Origin: Tateyamaria sp. | GTDB lineage: Bacteria; Pseudomonadota; Alphaproteobacteria; Rhodobacterales; Rhodobacteraceae | Reading direction: 5' to 3' | Length of the DNA stretch: 16,966 nt | NCBI GenBank assembly: GCA_018668195.1 | Contig: JABITU010000149.1 | Location: forward strand, 1 to 16,966 | Part shown: positions 6,235 to 14,099 of the stretch, in pieces | Position numbering within the stretch: position 1 is the first letter of the stretch | Layout: the number at the start of each line of letters is the position of its first letter | The notes under the pieces: generated by a model | The model's input: only the letters and a program-made list of their open reading frames with translations | The model's database searches: none | Told to the model about the DNA's origin: nothing | Program-made: the position numbers and the translations under genes

Positions 6235-7023
6235 ATGCCGCATTTGATCCGCAGCGTCCTTTGGTTAGGCTTTTTCGGCCTGATCTTGATTTCTTGGTGG
6301 TTCATGTATGCGATGAGCATGGACATGGACCTCGACCTTTTGGGGCGTCCGGGCGAAATGGGCGCGCGTATGGCCGCGATGGACCCACGTATGCCGATGT
6401 ATATGCCAATGGCCAATTTCGGACCGCTTTTTTGGATGTGGGCGGTCATGATGGCAGCGATGATGCTGCCGACGATGGTGCCAACGCTGCGCAGCTACGA
6501 AGACCTGATGATCAGTGCCGATGGCACCCGTTTGGGATGGTGTGGTGTGATCGTTGGGTATTTTGTTGTTTGGCTGGCCTTTGCGGCGCTGATCACGGGT
6601 TTGCAGCTTGCCCTTTTATATGGCGGGGTGATCGACATGCTGGGCATTCTCAAGACGTCTGCATTTGCAGGGCTGTTACTGGTGGTGGTTGGGGCTTTTC
6701 AATTTACCCGCACCAAAGAGGTTTGCCATGGCGTCTGTCACAGTCCGATGATCTATTTTCTTGGCCACTGGCGCACTGGCTTTGCCGGTGGCTTGCGCAT
6801 TGGCTTAGGCCTTGGGGCATTTTGTGTGGGATGTTGCTGGGGGTTCATGACGCTTGGCTTTGTTGGTGGTGTGATGAACCTTGCGTGGATGGGTCTGGCG
6901 ACCCTGTTTATGATACTCGAAAAACTGCCCCAGATCGGGCATGTTGTAACCAAACCCATGGGGGTGATCCTTATCATCTCTGGTCTGGCTGCTTTGGCTT
7001 GGCCTTATATCGGAGGAGTGTGA
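6235..7023 (+). CDS. DUF2182 integral membrane protein (predicted metal-binding)
   Basis: The 262-residue, multi-helix membrane protein has the DUF2182 hallmark FWMWAVMMAAMMLPTMVP at about residues 66-83. Hydrophobic helices also appear at about 7-27, 103-130, 145-165 and through the C-terminal half. A Met-rich stretch (residues 24-60, including MSMDMD and PRMPMYMPMA) and the EVCHGVCHSP loop are possible soft-metal ligands. The ATG at 6235 follows a very strong GGGGGAGG site. Members of this family are described only as predicted metal-binding membrane proteins; I do not know a proven function. It starts the plus-strand run ending in acuI and is 2 bp from the DUF1326 gene, a pairing that suggests a joint function. 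Confidence 0.85.
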   Translation: MPHLIRSVLWLGFFGLILISWWFMYAMSMDMDLDLLGRPGEMGARMAAMDPRMPMYMPMANFGPLFWMWAVMMAAMMLPTMVPTLRSYEDLMISADGTRLGWCGVIVGYFVVWLAFAALITGLQLALLYGGVIDMLGILKTSAFAGLLLVVVGAFQFTRTKEVCHGVCHSPMIYFLGHWRTGFAGGLRIGLGLGAFCVGCCWGFMTLGFVGGVMNLAWMGLATLFMILEKLPQIGHVVTKPMGVILIISGLAALAWPYIGGV

Positions 7024-7025
7024 AG

Positions 7026-7736
7026 ATGGCTGTGAAAAAACGGGAAAACGCAGACAAGTTGCCAATCAGTCAAAGGATCGACAGTCGGATGCCCAGCACA
7101 TCGGGCCGGCGACAAATGACGCCGACAGAATGGGCGATCAAGGGCGAACTGTTTCTGAACTGCTCTTGCGAGGTGTTTTGCCCTTGTGTTGTCTCGCTGG
7201 GGGCGCACCCGCCCACTGAAGGGCACTGTCACGCTTGGATGGCCATTGCCATCGATGAAGGGCACTTTGAAGGTGAAAGCCTTGCCGGTCTGAATGTGGG
7301 CCTGATGGTCGACATCCCGGGCCGAATGGGCGAAGGCGGTTGGCGCGTTGCGGCCTATGTAGACGAGCGGGCTACTCAGAAGGCGTATAACGGCATCTTG
7401 CAAATCTTCTCAGGCGCTGCGGGCGGCACGACGGGTCTGTTTACGATGCTGGTCAGCGATATCGTGGGCGCAGAACGCGAAAAAGTAGAGATTGTGCGCG
7501 ACGGCAAAAAACGGGGTCTCTATATTGGTCGCAAGATTCAGGGAGAGATCGAGATGATCGATGGGGGCAACCCTGATCATCCAGTTATGATCACCAACTC
7601 CAAATACTGGATGGGCCCCGACATCATCGCTGCCCGTGGTTTGAAATCCCGCGTGCGCGACTATGGACGGATTTGGGACTTTGGCGGCAAATCGGCCGAG
7701 ATTTGCCCCATCGATTGGAAAGGTCCCAAGCCTTGA
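7026..7736 (+). CDS. DUF1326 domain protein, Cys-rich
   Basis: The 236-residue protein carries the DUF1326 signature NCSCEVFCPC (Cys46, 48, 52, 54) followed by EGHCHAWMAIAIDEGHFEG, suggesting a metal or thiol site. The function is unknown. The start at 7026 has GGAGGAG (7012-7018) 7 nt upstream inside the end of the DUF2182 gene; the in-frame ATG at 7116 (MTPTEW) would match the usual shorter family N-terminus but has no ribosome site. The first 30 residues are basic and polar, not a signal peptide, so a cytoplasmic location is likely. The 2-bp gap to DUF2182 indicates translational coupling, and DinB follows 31 bp on. Confidence 0.85.
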   Translation: MAVKKRENADKLPISQRIDSRMPSTSGRRQMTPTEWAIKGELFLNCSCEVFCPCVVSLGAHPPTEGHCHAWMAIAIDEGHFEGESLAGLNVGLMVDIPGRMGEGGWRVAAYVDERATQKAYNGILQIFSGAAGGTTGLFTMLVSDIVGAEREKVEIVRDGKKRGLYIGRKIQGEIEMIDGGNPDHPVMITNSKYWMGPDIIAARGLKSRVRDYGRIWDFGGKSAEICPIDWKGPKP

Positions 7737-7767
7737 TGGTGGTGGGTGCCCCATCGGAGGTCGGGCC

Positions 7768-8268
7768 GTGATCGAGCCGGGTTATGTGCGCACCATGGCC
7801 CGTTACAATGCCTGGCAGAACCGCCAGTTGATGGACCTGCTAGACGATGCGCCGGATGATCTGCTGTGCGCGGATCAGGGCGCGTTCTTTGGCTCCATCA
7901 TGGCGACGCTGAATCACATCCTGTGGGGCGACACCCTTTGGATGAACCGGTTAGAGCCGCGCATCAGCGCGCCTGCGCACAATGATCATGTCAACTTTAC
8001 TCCGACCTTCGCGGTGTGGAGCGCCGAGCGCTTTCGCCTCGACGGAGCGATGCGGATGTGGGCGGACACGCTGCGCGGGCTGGACCTCAAGCAGGACCTC
8101 GAATGGCAGTCCGTTTTGCTGGACCGCACGTTCAGCCAGTCGTTAAGCTTTTGCATCATGCAGCTTTTCAACCACGAAACCCATCATCGCGGCCAGGTCC
8201 ACGCGATGATGACTGCCGCAGGGCTGGAGGCCCCGGTGACTGACCTCGTTTTCATGCCAGAGGATTAG
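7768..8268 (+). CDS. DinB family protein (YfiT/DinB four-helix, metal-dependent)
   Basis: The 166-residue protein has the DinB pattern: YNAWQNRQLMDLL near the start, LNHILWGDTLW carrying the first metal histidine, and FNHETHHRGQVHAMM with the remaining histidines. The GTG at 7768 was chosen because GGAGG (7756-7760) lies 7 nt upstream; an ATG at 7795 is a weaker alternative. Known relatives are thiol-dependent transferases or enzymes of unknown role, and the name comes from a DNA-damage-induced Bacillus gene; it is unrelated to DNA polymerase IV. Its stop is 2 bp before the dmdA start and the dmdA ribosome site lies inside it, so the two are translationally coupled. A DMSP-related role is inference only. 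Confidence 0.85.
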   Translation: MIEPGYVRTMARYNAWQNRQLMDLLDDAPDDLLCADQGAFFGSIMATLNHILWGDTLWMNRLEPRISAPAHNDHVNFTPTFAVWSAERFRLDGAMRMWADTLRGLDLKQDLEWQSVLLDRTFSQSLSFCIMQLFNHETHHRGQVHAMMTAAGLEAPVTDLVFMPED

Positions 8269-8270
8269 AT

Positions 8271-9374
8271 ATGGCTGTGATTTCCCCTTCGCGCCGGTTG
8301 CGGCGCACTCCCTTTTCTGATGGTGTCGAGGCGGCGGGCGTCAAGTCCTATACCGTGTACAACCGGATGCTCTTGCCCACGATGTTCGAAAGCGTTCAGG
8401 CCGATTACCGCCACCTTAAAGATCATGTACAGGTGTGGGACGTGTCGGTCGAACGGCAGGTGGAATTGCGTGGGCCTGATGCGACCCGACTGATGCAGAT
8501 GCTGACGCCGCGCGATCTGCGCCGGATGCTGCCGGGGCAGTGCTATTATGTACCCATCGTCGATGAAACTGGTGGCATGCTGAACGATCCTGTGGCTGTG
8601 AAACTCAGCGAAGATCGCTGGTGGATTTCAATCGCAGACAGCGATCTTCTGCTTTGGGTTAAAGGGATCGCCAATGGCTACCGGCTGGATGTGCTGGTGG
8701 ACGAACCTGACATTTCGCCACTCGGGGTTCAGGGACCCAAAGCCGAAGAGCTTGTTGCGCGTGTCTTTGGTGACCGGGTCCGCGATATCCGATTTTTCCG
8801 CTTTGATATGTTTCAATACGAAGGGCGTGATCTGGCCATCGCGCGCTCTGGTTACTCCAAACAAGGTGGATTTGAGATTTACGTGGACGGGACCGAGATT
8901 GGCATGCCGCTTTGGAACGAACTATTTGCTGCGGGCGAGGATCTGAACGTGCGCGCGGGCTGTCCGAATGCCATTGAGCGGGTCGAAGGTGGATTGCTGT
9001 CTTACGGAAATGATATGACGGACGACAACACGCCACATGAATGCGGTTTGGGGCGGTTTTGCGACACGCAAACGGCCATCGGCTGTATCGGCCGTGATGC
9101 GTTGCTCCGGGTTGCAAAAGAAGGCCCCGTGCAGCAGATTCGCCCTATCGCGATTGACGGTGACGCGGTACCCGCATGCGATCGGGCATGGCCCATTTTC
9201 GGCAATGGCAAGAAGGTTGGGCAAGTAACGTCCGCTGCCTGGTCACCGGATTTTGGGACAAACGTATCCATTGGTATGATCCGAATGACACACTGGGAAC
9301 CGGGCACGCGCTTGGAAGTTGAGACGCCAGAAGGTATGCGCGGCGCAACAGTACAGGACGCTTTCTGGTTGTGA
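8271..9374 (+). CDS. dmdA: Dimethylsulfoniopropionate demethylase DmdA
   Basis: DmdA transfers a methyl group from DMSP to tetrahydrofolate, giving methylmercaptopropionate, in the cytoplasm. The 367-residue protein belongs to the GcvT-like aminomethyltransferase fold. It is recognised as DmdA and not glycine-cleavage GcvT by its N-terminus (PSRRLRRTPFSDGVEAAGVK, YTVYNRMLLPT), QCYYVPIVDETGGMLNDPVA, ARSGYSKQGGFEIYVDG, AGCPNAIERVEGGLLSYGND and the WEPGTRLEVETPEGMR ending, all close to roseobacter DmdA as I remember it. AGGA at 8261-8264 provides the ribosome site. acuI follows after 72 bp, as in Ruegeria. dmdB, dmdC and dmdD are not in the window. Confidence 0.95.
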   Translation: MAVISPSRRLRRTPFSDGVEAAGVKSYTVYNRMLLPTMFESVQADYRHLKDHVQVWDVSVERQVELRGPDATRLMQMLTPRDLRRMLPGQCYYVPIVDETGGMLNDPVAVKLSEDRWWISIADSDLLLWVKGIANGYRLDVLVDEPDISPLGVQGPKAEELVARVFGDRVRDIRFFRFDMFQYEGRDLAIARSGYSKQGGFEIYVDGTEIGMPLWNELFAAGEDLNVRAGCPNAIERVEGGLLSYGNDMTDDNTPHECGLGRFCDTQTAIGCIGRDALLRVAKEGPVQQIRPIAIDGDAVPACDRAWPIFGNGKKVGQVTSAAWSPDFGTNVSIGMIRMTHWEPGTRLEVETPEGMRGATVQDAFWL

Positions 9375-9393
9375 GGGTGGGAGCCTTCGGCGA

Positions 9394-9415
9394 GAGTTTA
9401 TTTTGCAAGATGAAG
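9394..9415. repeat. Intergenic repeat element, copy 2
   Basis: GAGTTTAT-TT-TGCAAGATGAAG, 20/22 identical to 3781-3802, lies in the 72-bp dmdA-acuI gap, just after a GC-rich stretch with only a 3-bp GCC-TTC-GGC hairpin. It ends about 30 bp before the acuI start and may be transcribed within the dmdA-acuI mRNA. Confidence 0.6.
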
Positions 9416-9446
9416 CAGGGGATCTATCCCCAGAATGGAGTTGACG

Positions 9447-10433
9447 ATGTTTGATGCACTTGTTGTGAACAAGGACGAAGAGAGCGGCAAGACGTCGGCT
9501 GCGGTGACGCAGCTGTCTCTGGGCGATCTGCCCGAGGCAGAGGTAACGGTCGCTGTCGAGTACACCACCGTAAACTACAAAGACGGGCTGTGCATTGGCC
9601 CCGGTGGCGGTTTAGTTCGCAAGTATCCTCATGTGCCGGGCATAGATTTTGCGGGAACGGTGGAAGCGTCTGACGATGACCGCTACAAGTCTGGTGACAA
9701 GGTCGTGCTGACCGGCTGGCGTGTGGGAGAGGCCCACTGGGGCGGATATGCTCAAAAGGCGCGGGTTAAAGCTGACTGGCTGGTGCCGCTACTCGATGGT
9801 CTTGACACGCGTCAGGCCATGGCTGTTGGCACCGCTGGTTTAACGGCGATGCTGTCCGTTATGGCGCTGGAAGATCACGGCATCAAAGAGGGCCCCGTTC
9901 TGGTCACCGGTGCGGCCGGTGGCGTGGGTTCGGTTGCGACTGCGATCTTGGCCAATCTTGGGCACGCTGTTGCGGGCGTCACCGGGCGGCCTGAAACCGC
10001 CGATTATCTGACATCACTAGGTGCCAGCCAAATCGTCGCGCGTGAAGAGTTGAACGAGACAACAAAGCGCCCGCTCGAAGCCGAGACTTGGGGCGGCTGC
10101 GTCGACGCTGTGGGAGGCGCAATGTTGGCCCGGGTGTTGGGCCAGATGGAATATGGCGCTAGCGTAGCGGCGGTTGGTCTTGCGGGTGGGGCGGGCTTGC
10201 CGACGACAGTTATCCCGTTTCTGCTGCGCGGTGTGAACCTGTTGGGTATTGATTCCGTGATGCAGCCCTATGCCAATCGGTTGCGCGCTTGGGAGCGGCT
10301 TGCCAAAGATCTACCGATGGATAAGCTTGAAACGATGATCCAGCCCGCAACCCTCTCGGAGCTGCCAAAACTTGGGGCCGACATCCTTAAAGGTCAGGTC
10401 AAAGGCAGAGTTGTGGTTGACGTGAACGCCTGA
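9447..10433 (+). CDS. acuI: Acryloyl-CoA reductase AcuI (NADPH-dependent MDR family)
   Basis: AcuI reduces toxic acryloyl-CoA to propionyl-CoA with NADPH, which matters in DMSP catabolism. The 328-residue zinc-less medium-chain reductase shows VEYTTVNYKDGLCIGPGGG, HVPGIDFAGTVE and the cofactor-binding TGAAGGVGSVA (TGAAGGVG at residues 154-161). The ATG at 9447 has GGAG 6 nt upstream; the in-frame ATG at 9435 is disfavoured because that ribosome site lies inside it. The family was formerly annotated as quinone oxidoreductase YhdH; position directly after dmdA and the close match to AcuI sequence decide the call. A hairpin follows at 10458. Confidence 0.94.
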   Translation: MFDALVVNKDEESGKTSAAVTQLSLGDLPEAEVTVAVEYTTVNYKDGLCIGPGGGLVRKYPHVPGIDFAGTVEASDDDRYKSGDKVVLTGWRVGEAHWGGYAQKARVKADWLVPLLDGLDTRQAMAVGTAGLTAMLSVMALEDHGIKEGPVLVTGAAGGVGSVATAILANLGHAVAGVTGRPETADYLTSLGASQIVAREELNETTKRPLEAETWGGCVDAVGGAMLARVLGQMEYGASVAAVGLAGGAGLPTTVIPFLLRGVNLLGIDSVMQPYANRLRAWERLAKDLPMDKLETMIQPATLSELPKLGADILKGQVKGRVVVDVNA

Positions 10434-10457
10434 GTAGATCCGTTCCGGTAGACTTGT

Positions 10458-10479
10458 CGGGCGGTTTTCGGGCCGCCCG
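10458..10479 (+). terminator. Possible terminator after acuI
   Basis: CGGGCGG (10458-10464) and CCGCCCG (10473-10479) form a 7-bp GC stem with an 8-nt loop, 25 bp past the acuI stop. The following TCTGCGTTTG is only a weak T-tract. It probably marks the end of the DMSP operon. The rest of the 248-bp gap to 10681 holds a long-range inverted repeat (CAAAGTG 10505-10511 / CACTTTG 10543-10549) and no gene. Confidence 0.5.
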
Positions 10480-10681
10480 TCTGCGTTTGATACAGATTGC
10501 CAGTCAAAGTGCGTTTATGTCCTTGACCCAGTAGAAATGGCACACTTTGGCGTTTGACGAGGTACCTGAAGCGTCTTGCAACATCTCATACGTTGAAATC
10601 TTTGTTGTCAGGCTGCATTGGGTGATTCAAGATTTTCGCATAACGCCTTTAGTCTATGAAAGATGACACAGGATGCAGCCC

Positions 10682-11101
10682 ATGACCGCTTATGACGACC
10701 AGAACATCTTTGCTAAAATCTTGAGGGGAGAGATCTCGTCAATCAAACTCTATGAGGATGATGAAACGTTGTGTTTTATGGATATCATGCCACGTACGGA
10801 TGGGCATTGCCTTGTCATTCCCAAAACACCCTGCCGCAACATTCTGGATGCGACGGACACACAATTGGCGGCTGTCATGGTGACGGTGAAAAAGGTTGCA
10901 AATGCGGCCAAATTGGCCTTTGATGCTGATGGTATCACACTGCAGCAATTCAGCGAAGCCGCAGGCGGGCAAGAGGTGTTCCACCTGCACTTTCATATTC
11001 ATCCGCGCCATGCCGATGTGCCTATGCGTGCGCCGGGCCAGATGGGTGATATTGATGTTATCAAGGCCAATGCCCAAAAAATCTTGGAGGCCTTGGCTTG
11101 A
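10682..11101 (+). CDS. HIT family protein (HINT-like nucleotide hydrolase)
   Basis: The 139-residue protein ends its core with VFHLHFHIHPRH, the histidine-triad motif (His-X-His-X-His) of nucleotide hydrolases and transferases; the middle residues bind the alpha-phosphate and form the nucleotide intermediate. IFAKILRGEISSIKLYEDDETLCFMDIMP at the start is typical of the HINT branch. The ATG at 10682 is preferred over that at 10673 because AGGA (10670-10673) lies 8 nt upstream. Physiological substrates are probably purine nucleoside phosphoramidates, from family knowledge. It stands between possible hairpins on both sides and appears to be monocistronic. Confidence 0.93.
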   Translation: MTAYDDQNIFAKILRGEISSIKLYEDDETLCFMDIMPRTDGHCLVIPKTPCRNILDATDTQLAAVMVTVKKVANAAKLAFDADGITLQQFSEAAGGQEVFHLHFHIHPRHADVPMRAPGQMGDIDVIKANAQKILEALA

Positions 11102-11180
11102 GGTCATTGGCGCGTGATCAGGATCTGTTTGTTGCCGGGCGCGCGCCATGATGCGGCGGATCAAGATCTGCTGGCGGATC

Positions 11181-11206
11181 GGTGGCATCGGCTTACATCT
11201 GCCACC
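11181..11206 (+). terminator. Hairpin downstream of the HIT gene
   Basis: GGTGGCA (11181-11187) and TGCCACC (11200-11206) form a 7-bp stem with a 12-nt loop. AATATAG, not a T-run, follows, then the diverged repeat element at 11213. It may be a weak terminator or part of the element. Confidence 0.35.
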
Positions 11207-11212
11207 AATATA

Positions 11213-11234
11213 GACGGAATTTGGCAAGTTGAAG
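11213..11234. repeat. Intergenic repeat element, copy 3 (diverged)
   Basis: The segment shares 16 of 22 positions with copy 1, including GGCAAG-N-TGAAG, and like copy 1 lies next to a GC-rich hairpin. It precedes the aminotransferase gene. It is weaker evidence than the other two copies. Confidence 0.4.
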
Positions 11235-11310
11235 TGGAGAGGGTTCGAACGGCTTGCCTCTGGTGATAAGTGTCGTATCGTACGCTCACTTCGTGGAAAG
11301 GCCCCTTCAG

Positions 11311-12534
11311 ATGACACTTGATATTGATTTTGTTCGCGCCCAGTTCCCGGCTTTTTCCGAGCCGTCGCTGCAAGGACAGGCTTTCTTTGAAAACGCCGGA
11401 GGCAGTTATACGTGCAAACCGGTGATCGACCGCTTGATGCGATTTTACACGCAGCGCAAGGTGCAGCCCTATTCGGATTACGACGCCAGCCGTCTGGGCG
11501 GTGAAGAGATGGACGAGGCACGCGTGCGCATGTCTGCAATCCTTGGGGTTGAAAGTGACGAGCTGAGCTTTGGCCCATCCACCACGCAAAATACCTATGT
11601 GCTGGCGCAGGCTTTTGCGCAGATGATGCAACCGGGCGAGGCAATTGTCGTAACAAATCAGGATCATGAGGCTAACACCGGCCCATGGCGCAGGCTGGCC
11701 GATCGCGGTATCGAAGTGCGCGAGTGGCAGGTTGATCCGGGCACCGGCCATCTGGACCCTTCCGCACTGGAGAATTTGTTGGACGAACGCGTGCGGCTGG
11801 TATGTTTCCCCCATTGCTCGAACGTCGTAGGCGAGATCAACCCGGTGACCGAGATCACTGCCTTAGCGCATGCCGCGGGGGCCTTTGTTTGCGTTGATGG
11901 CGTCAGCTATGCGCCACATGGCTTTCCGGATGTGGGCACGTTGGGGCCTGATATCTATCTTTTCTCGGCCTACAAGACGTATGGGCCGCATCAGGGGGTC
12001 ATGGTGACCCGGCGCGCTTTGGGGGAACTTCTGCCGAACCAAGGCCACTATTTCAACGCAAGCTCTCTCTACAAGCGGTTCACGCCTGCTGGCCCTGATC
12101 ATGCGCAGGTGGCGGCCTGTGCCGGGATGGCTGATTATGTGGATGCGCTATACGCTCATCATGTGGGCGGAGAGGCGGATGCCTGTGCCCGGGGCATTTC
12201 GGTACATGACTTGATGCGTACCCGCGAAGAGGTGGCGCTGAGCCGGGTTCTTGATTTTGTTTCGGACCGCAATGACCTGCGGGTTATTGGCCCTGTAGAC
12301 GCCGCTATTCGCGCACCAACTGTGGCACTTGATCTGGGTCGTGATCCGCTGCCTGTGGCCCGTGCATTGGCCAGACATGGCATTATGACGGGCGGAGGCG
12401 ATTTTTACGCTGTTCGTGCGCTGACCGCCATGGGAGTTGATCCTGATGTGGGCGTACTGCGTCTAAGTTTCACCCACTATACTGACGACGCAGAGATCAC
12501 CCAGTTGCTTGAGGCATTGGAGGCGGAGTTGTGA
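11311..12534 (+). CDS. Class V aminotransferase, cysteine desulfurase-like
   Basis: The 407-residue protein has the fold-type I PLP layout: FFENAGGSYTCKP near the N-terminus, NQDHEAN, Asp196 in VCVDGVSYAPHGF (pyridine-nitrogen contact) and Lys222 in SAYKTYGPHQG (PLP Schiff base). It resembles the VC1184-type group annotated as cysteine desulfurase-like. The C-terminal loop where SufS/Csd has the catalytic cysteine (HHCA) here reads DFYA (residues 364-367), so a desulfurase activity is doubtful. The ATG at 11311 has GGAAAGG about 9 nt upstream. The true substrate is unknown; no sulfur acceptor genes adjoin. A photolyase gene with its own promoter follows. Confidence 0.87.
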   Translation: MTLDIDFVRAQFPAFSEPSLQGQAFFENAGGSYTCKPVIDRLMRFYTQRKVQPYSDYDASRLGGEEMDEARVRMSAILGVESDELSFGPSTTQNTYVLAQAFAQMMQPGEAIVVTNQDHEANTGPWRRLADRGIEVREWQVDPGTGHLDPSALENLLDERVRLVCFPHCSNVVGEINPVTEITALAHAAGAFVCVDGVSYAPHGFPDVGTLGPDIYLFSAYKTYGPHQGVMVTRRALGELLPNQGHYFNASSLYKRFTPAGPDHAQVAACAGMADYVDALYAHHVGGEADACARGISVHDLMRTREEVALSRVLDFVSDRNDLRVIGPVDAAIRAPTVALDLGRDPLPVARALARHGIMTGGGDFYAVRALTAMGVDPDVGVLRLSFTHYTDDAEITQLLEALEAEL

Positions 12535-12557
12535 GCCGTGATACCTGTGCACAGCAA

Positions 12558-12587
12558 TGATCCGTTGGCCTGACTTGGGCGTATCTT
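12558..12587 (+). promoter_or_regulatory. Candidate RpoE/ChrR-type (ECF11) promoter for phr-cfa
   Basis: TGATCC (12558-12563), an 18-nt spacer and TATCTT (12582-12587) fit the TGATCC-N17/18-TA pattern known for singlet-oxygen-responsive sigma-E promoters in Rhodobacter. Transcription would start near 12594, about 14 nt before the GTG start, leaving the GGAG ribosome site (12598-12601) in the leader. In R. sphaeroides that regulon includes a photolyase and a cfa gene. Confidence 0.6.
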
Positions 12588-12607
12588 AAAAAAGACTGGA
12601 GCCGGGT

Positions 12608-14023
12608 GTGGGCAATTCTCCGATCATAGTGTGGTATCGCCGCGACCTGCGGCTGAGCGATCACGCAGCACTTTCGGCGGCCAAAGACGCGGGCGTACCC
12701 GTGATACCTTTGGTGATCCGTGATGATAGCGTTCATGCGCTTGGAGCAGCCCCGAAGTGGCGATGGGGCTTGGGCGTGGATCACCTGGCCCATAGTTTAG
12801 ATGCGGTCGGCAGTCGGCTGATTTGCCGATCAGGCGATGCCCTGCAGGTCTTGCAGGCGCTTGTGGCTGAAACTGGGGCGGGGGCCGTGTACTGGTCGAG
12901 GCTCTATGATCCGCAGGCTGTCGCACGCGATTCCAAGATCAAGTCTACTTTAAAGGCGCAAGGCGTTCAGGCCCGCAGTTTTGGTGGTCATCTTATGTTC
13001 GAGCCTTGGACAGTCGAGACAAAGACGGGCGGATATTACAAAGTTTATACACCGTTCTGGAATATGGTGAAGGGGCGCGACGTGGCTGCGCCCTTGCCCG
13101 CACCAAGCACTTTGCCTGCACCCGACATTTGGCCCCAGAGCGAAGAGGTCGCCGATTGGACCCTAGGGGCTGCAATGCAGCGCGGTGCCTCAGTGGTGCG
13201 ACCATTCGTGCAGTTGGGCGAGGAGTCGGCGCAAGCGCGACTACACACCTTCATTGATACGCGCGTGGCAAGCTACGTCGCAGGGCGCGATATTCCGGGA
13301 CAAGACAGAACATCAAACCTTTCGGAAAACCTCGCGCTGGGCGAGATCAGCCCCCATCAGTGCTGGCACGCAGGTCAGCGCGCATCGTACGAAGGTAAGG
13401 CAGATGCCGAAGTCTTCCTCAAGGAACTGGTTTGGCGCGAATTTGCCTACCACCTGATGCACCATACGCCTCGCATTCTGGATCAAAACTGGAAAGAGGG
13501 TTGGGACGCGTTCCCCTGGAACACCGAAGAGACTGCCGAGGTCATGGCATGGAAACAGGGGCGAACGGGGATACAGTTCGTCGACGCGGCCATGCGTGAA
13601 CTTTATGTAACGGGGCGGATGCAAAACCGGGGTCGTATGATCGTGGCCAGCTATTTGACCAAGCACTTGATGAGCCATTGGAAAATCGGACAGGCGTGGT
13701 TTGAGGACTGTTTGATTGATTGGGACCCGGCGAGTAACGCTATGGGCTGGCAGTGGTCAGCAGGCTCCGGCCCTGACGCAACGCCCTATTTTCGAGTGTT
13801 CAATCCGGTGACGCAGTTGGACAAGTTCGACAAGAATCGTGACTATGTCAGCCGCTGGATCGCAGAGGGGCGGCGCACACCCCATGCCGATGCCTTGGCG
13901 TTTTTTGACGCTGTTCCGCGCAATTGGGCCCTGTCCCCCTCCAATCCGTACCCCGCGCCGATTGTTGCAGCCGACGTTGGCCGTACGCGCGCGCTAAGTG
14001 CCTATGGAGCGAGAGAATTTTGA
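12608..14023 (+). CDS. phr: Deoxyribodipyrimidine photolyase (class I)
   Basis: The 471-residue flavoprotein repairs UV-induced pyrimidine dimers using blue light. It has the N-terminal antenna domain IVWYRRDLRLSDHAAL and the C-terminal FAD domain. That domain contains NRGRMIVASYLTKHLM, the MGWQWSAGSGPDATPYFR segment (Trp381 and Trp383, electron-transfer region) and VFNPVTQLDKFD. Length and the repair-enzyme residues favour a CPD photolyase over a cryptochrome. The start is GTG at 12608, supported by GGAG 6 nt upstream. An ECF-like promoter lies immediately ahead, and cfa follows 76 bp downstream with no terminator, so co-transcription is likely. Confidence 0.95.
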   Translation: MGNSPIIVWYRRDLRLSDHAALSAAKDAGVPVIPLVIRDDSVHALGAAPKWRWGLGVDHLAHSLDAVGSRLICRSGDALQVLQALVAETGAGAVYWSRLYDPQAVARDSKIKSTLKAQGVQARSFGGHLMFEPWTVETKTGGYYKVYTPFWNMVKGRDVAAPLPAPSTLPAPDIWPQSEEVADWTLGAAMQRGASVVRPFVQLGEESAQARLHTFIDTRVASYVAGRDIPGQDRTSNLSENLALGEISPHQCWHAGQRASYEGKADAEVFLKELVWREFAYHLMHHTPRILDQNWKEGWDAFPWNTEETAEVMAWKQGRTGIQFVDAAMRELYVTGRMQNRGRMIVASYLTKHLMSHWKIGQAWFEDCLIDWDPASNAMGWQWSAGSGPDATPYFRVFNPVTQLDKFDKNRDYVSRWIAEGRRTPHADALAFFDAVPRNWALSPSNPYPAPIVAADVGRTRALSAYGAREF

Positions 14024-14099
14024 ACCTTTCTCCACCTGAACAGTTGCACCTGCGATGGTGTCAAGCTAGCGTTACACAATTGCGAAATTGGGGGCACGC

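Noticed and set aside
6261..7025. Long N-terminal extension of the DUF1326 frame through the DUF2182 gene
   Set aside because: The region encodes the membrane protein in another frame with clear family motifs; GGAGGAG at 7012-7018 places the real start at 7026.
8271..9374. Glycine cleavage T-protein (GcvT) as the identity of the dmdA gene
   Set aside because: The fold is shared, but the N-terminal and substrate-site segments match DmdA, no gcvH/gcvP adjoins, and acuI follows.
10739..11656. 305-codon minus-strand ORF across the HIT gene and the aminotransferase start
   Set aside because: It is antisense to two recognised genes and crosses their intergenic region; no motif supports it. The imperfect direct repeat (GATCAGGATCTG / GATCAAGATCTG near 11116 and 11160) in the gap was noted but is too short to interpret.
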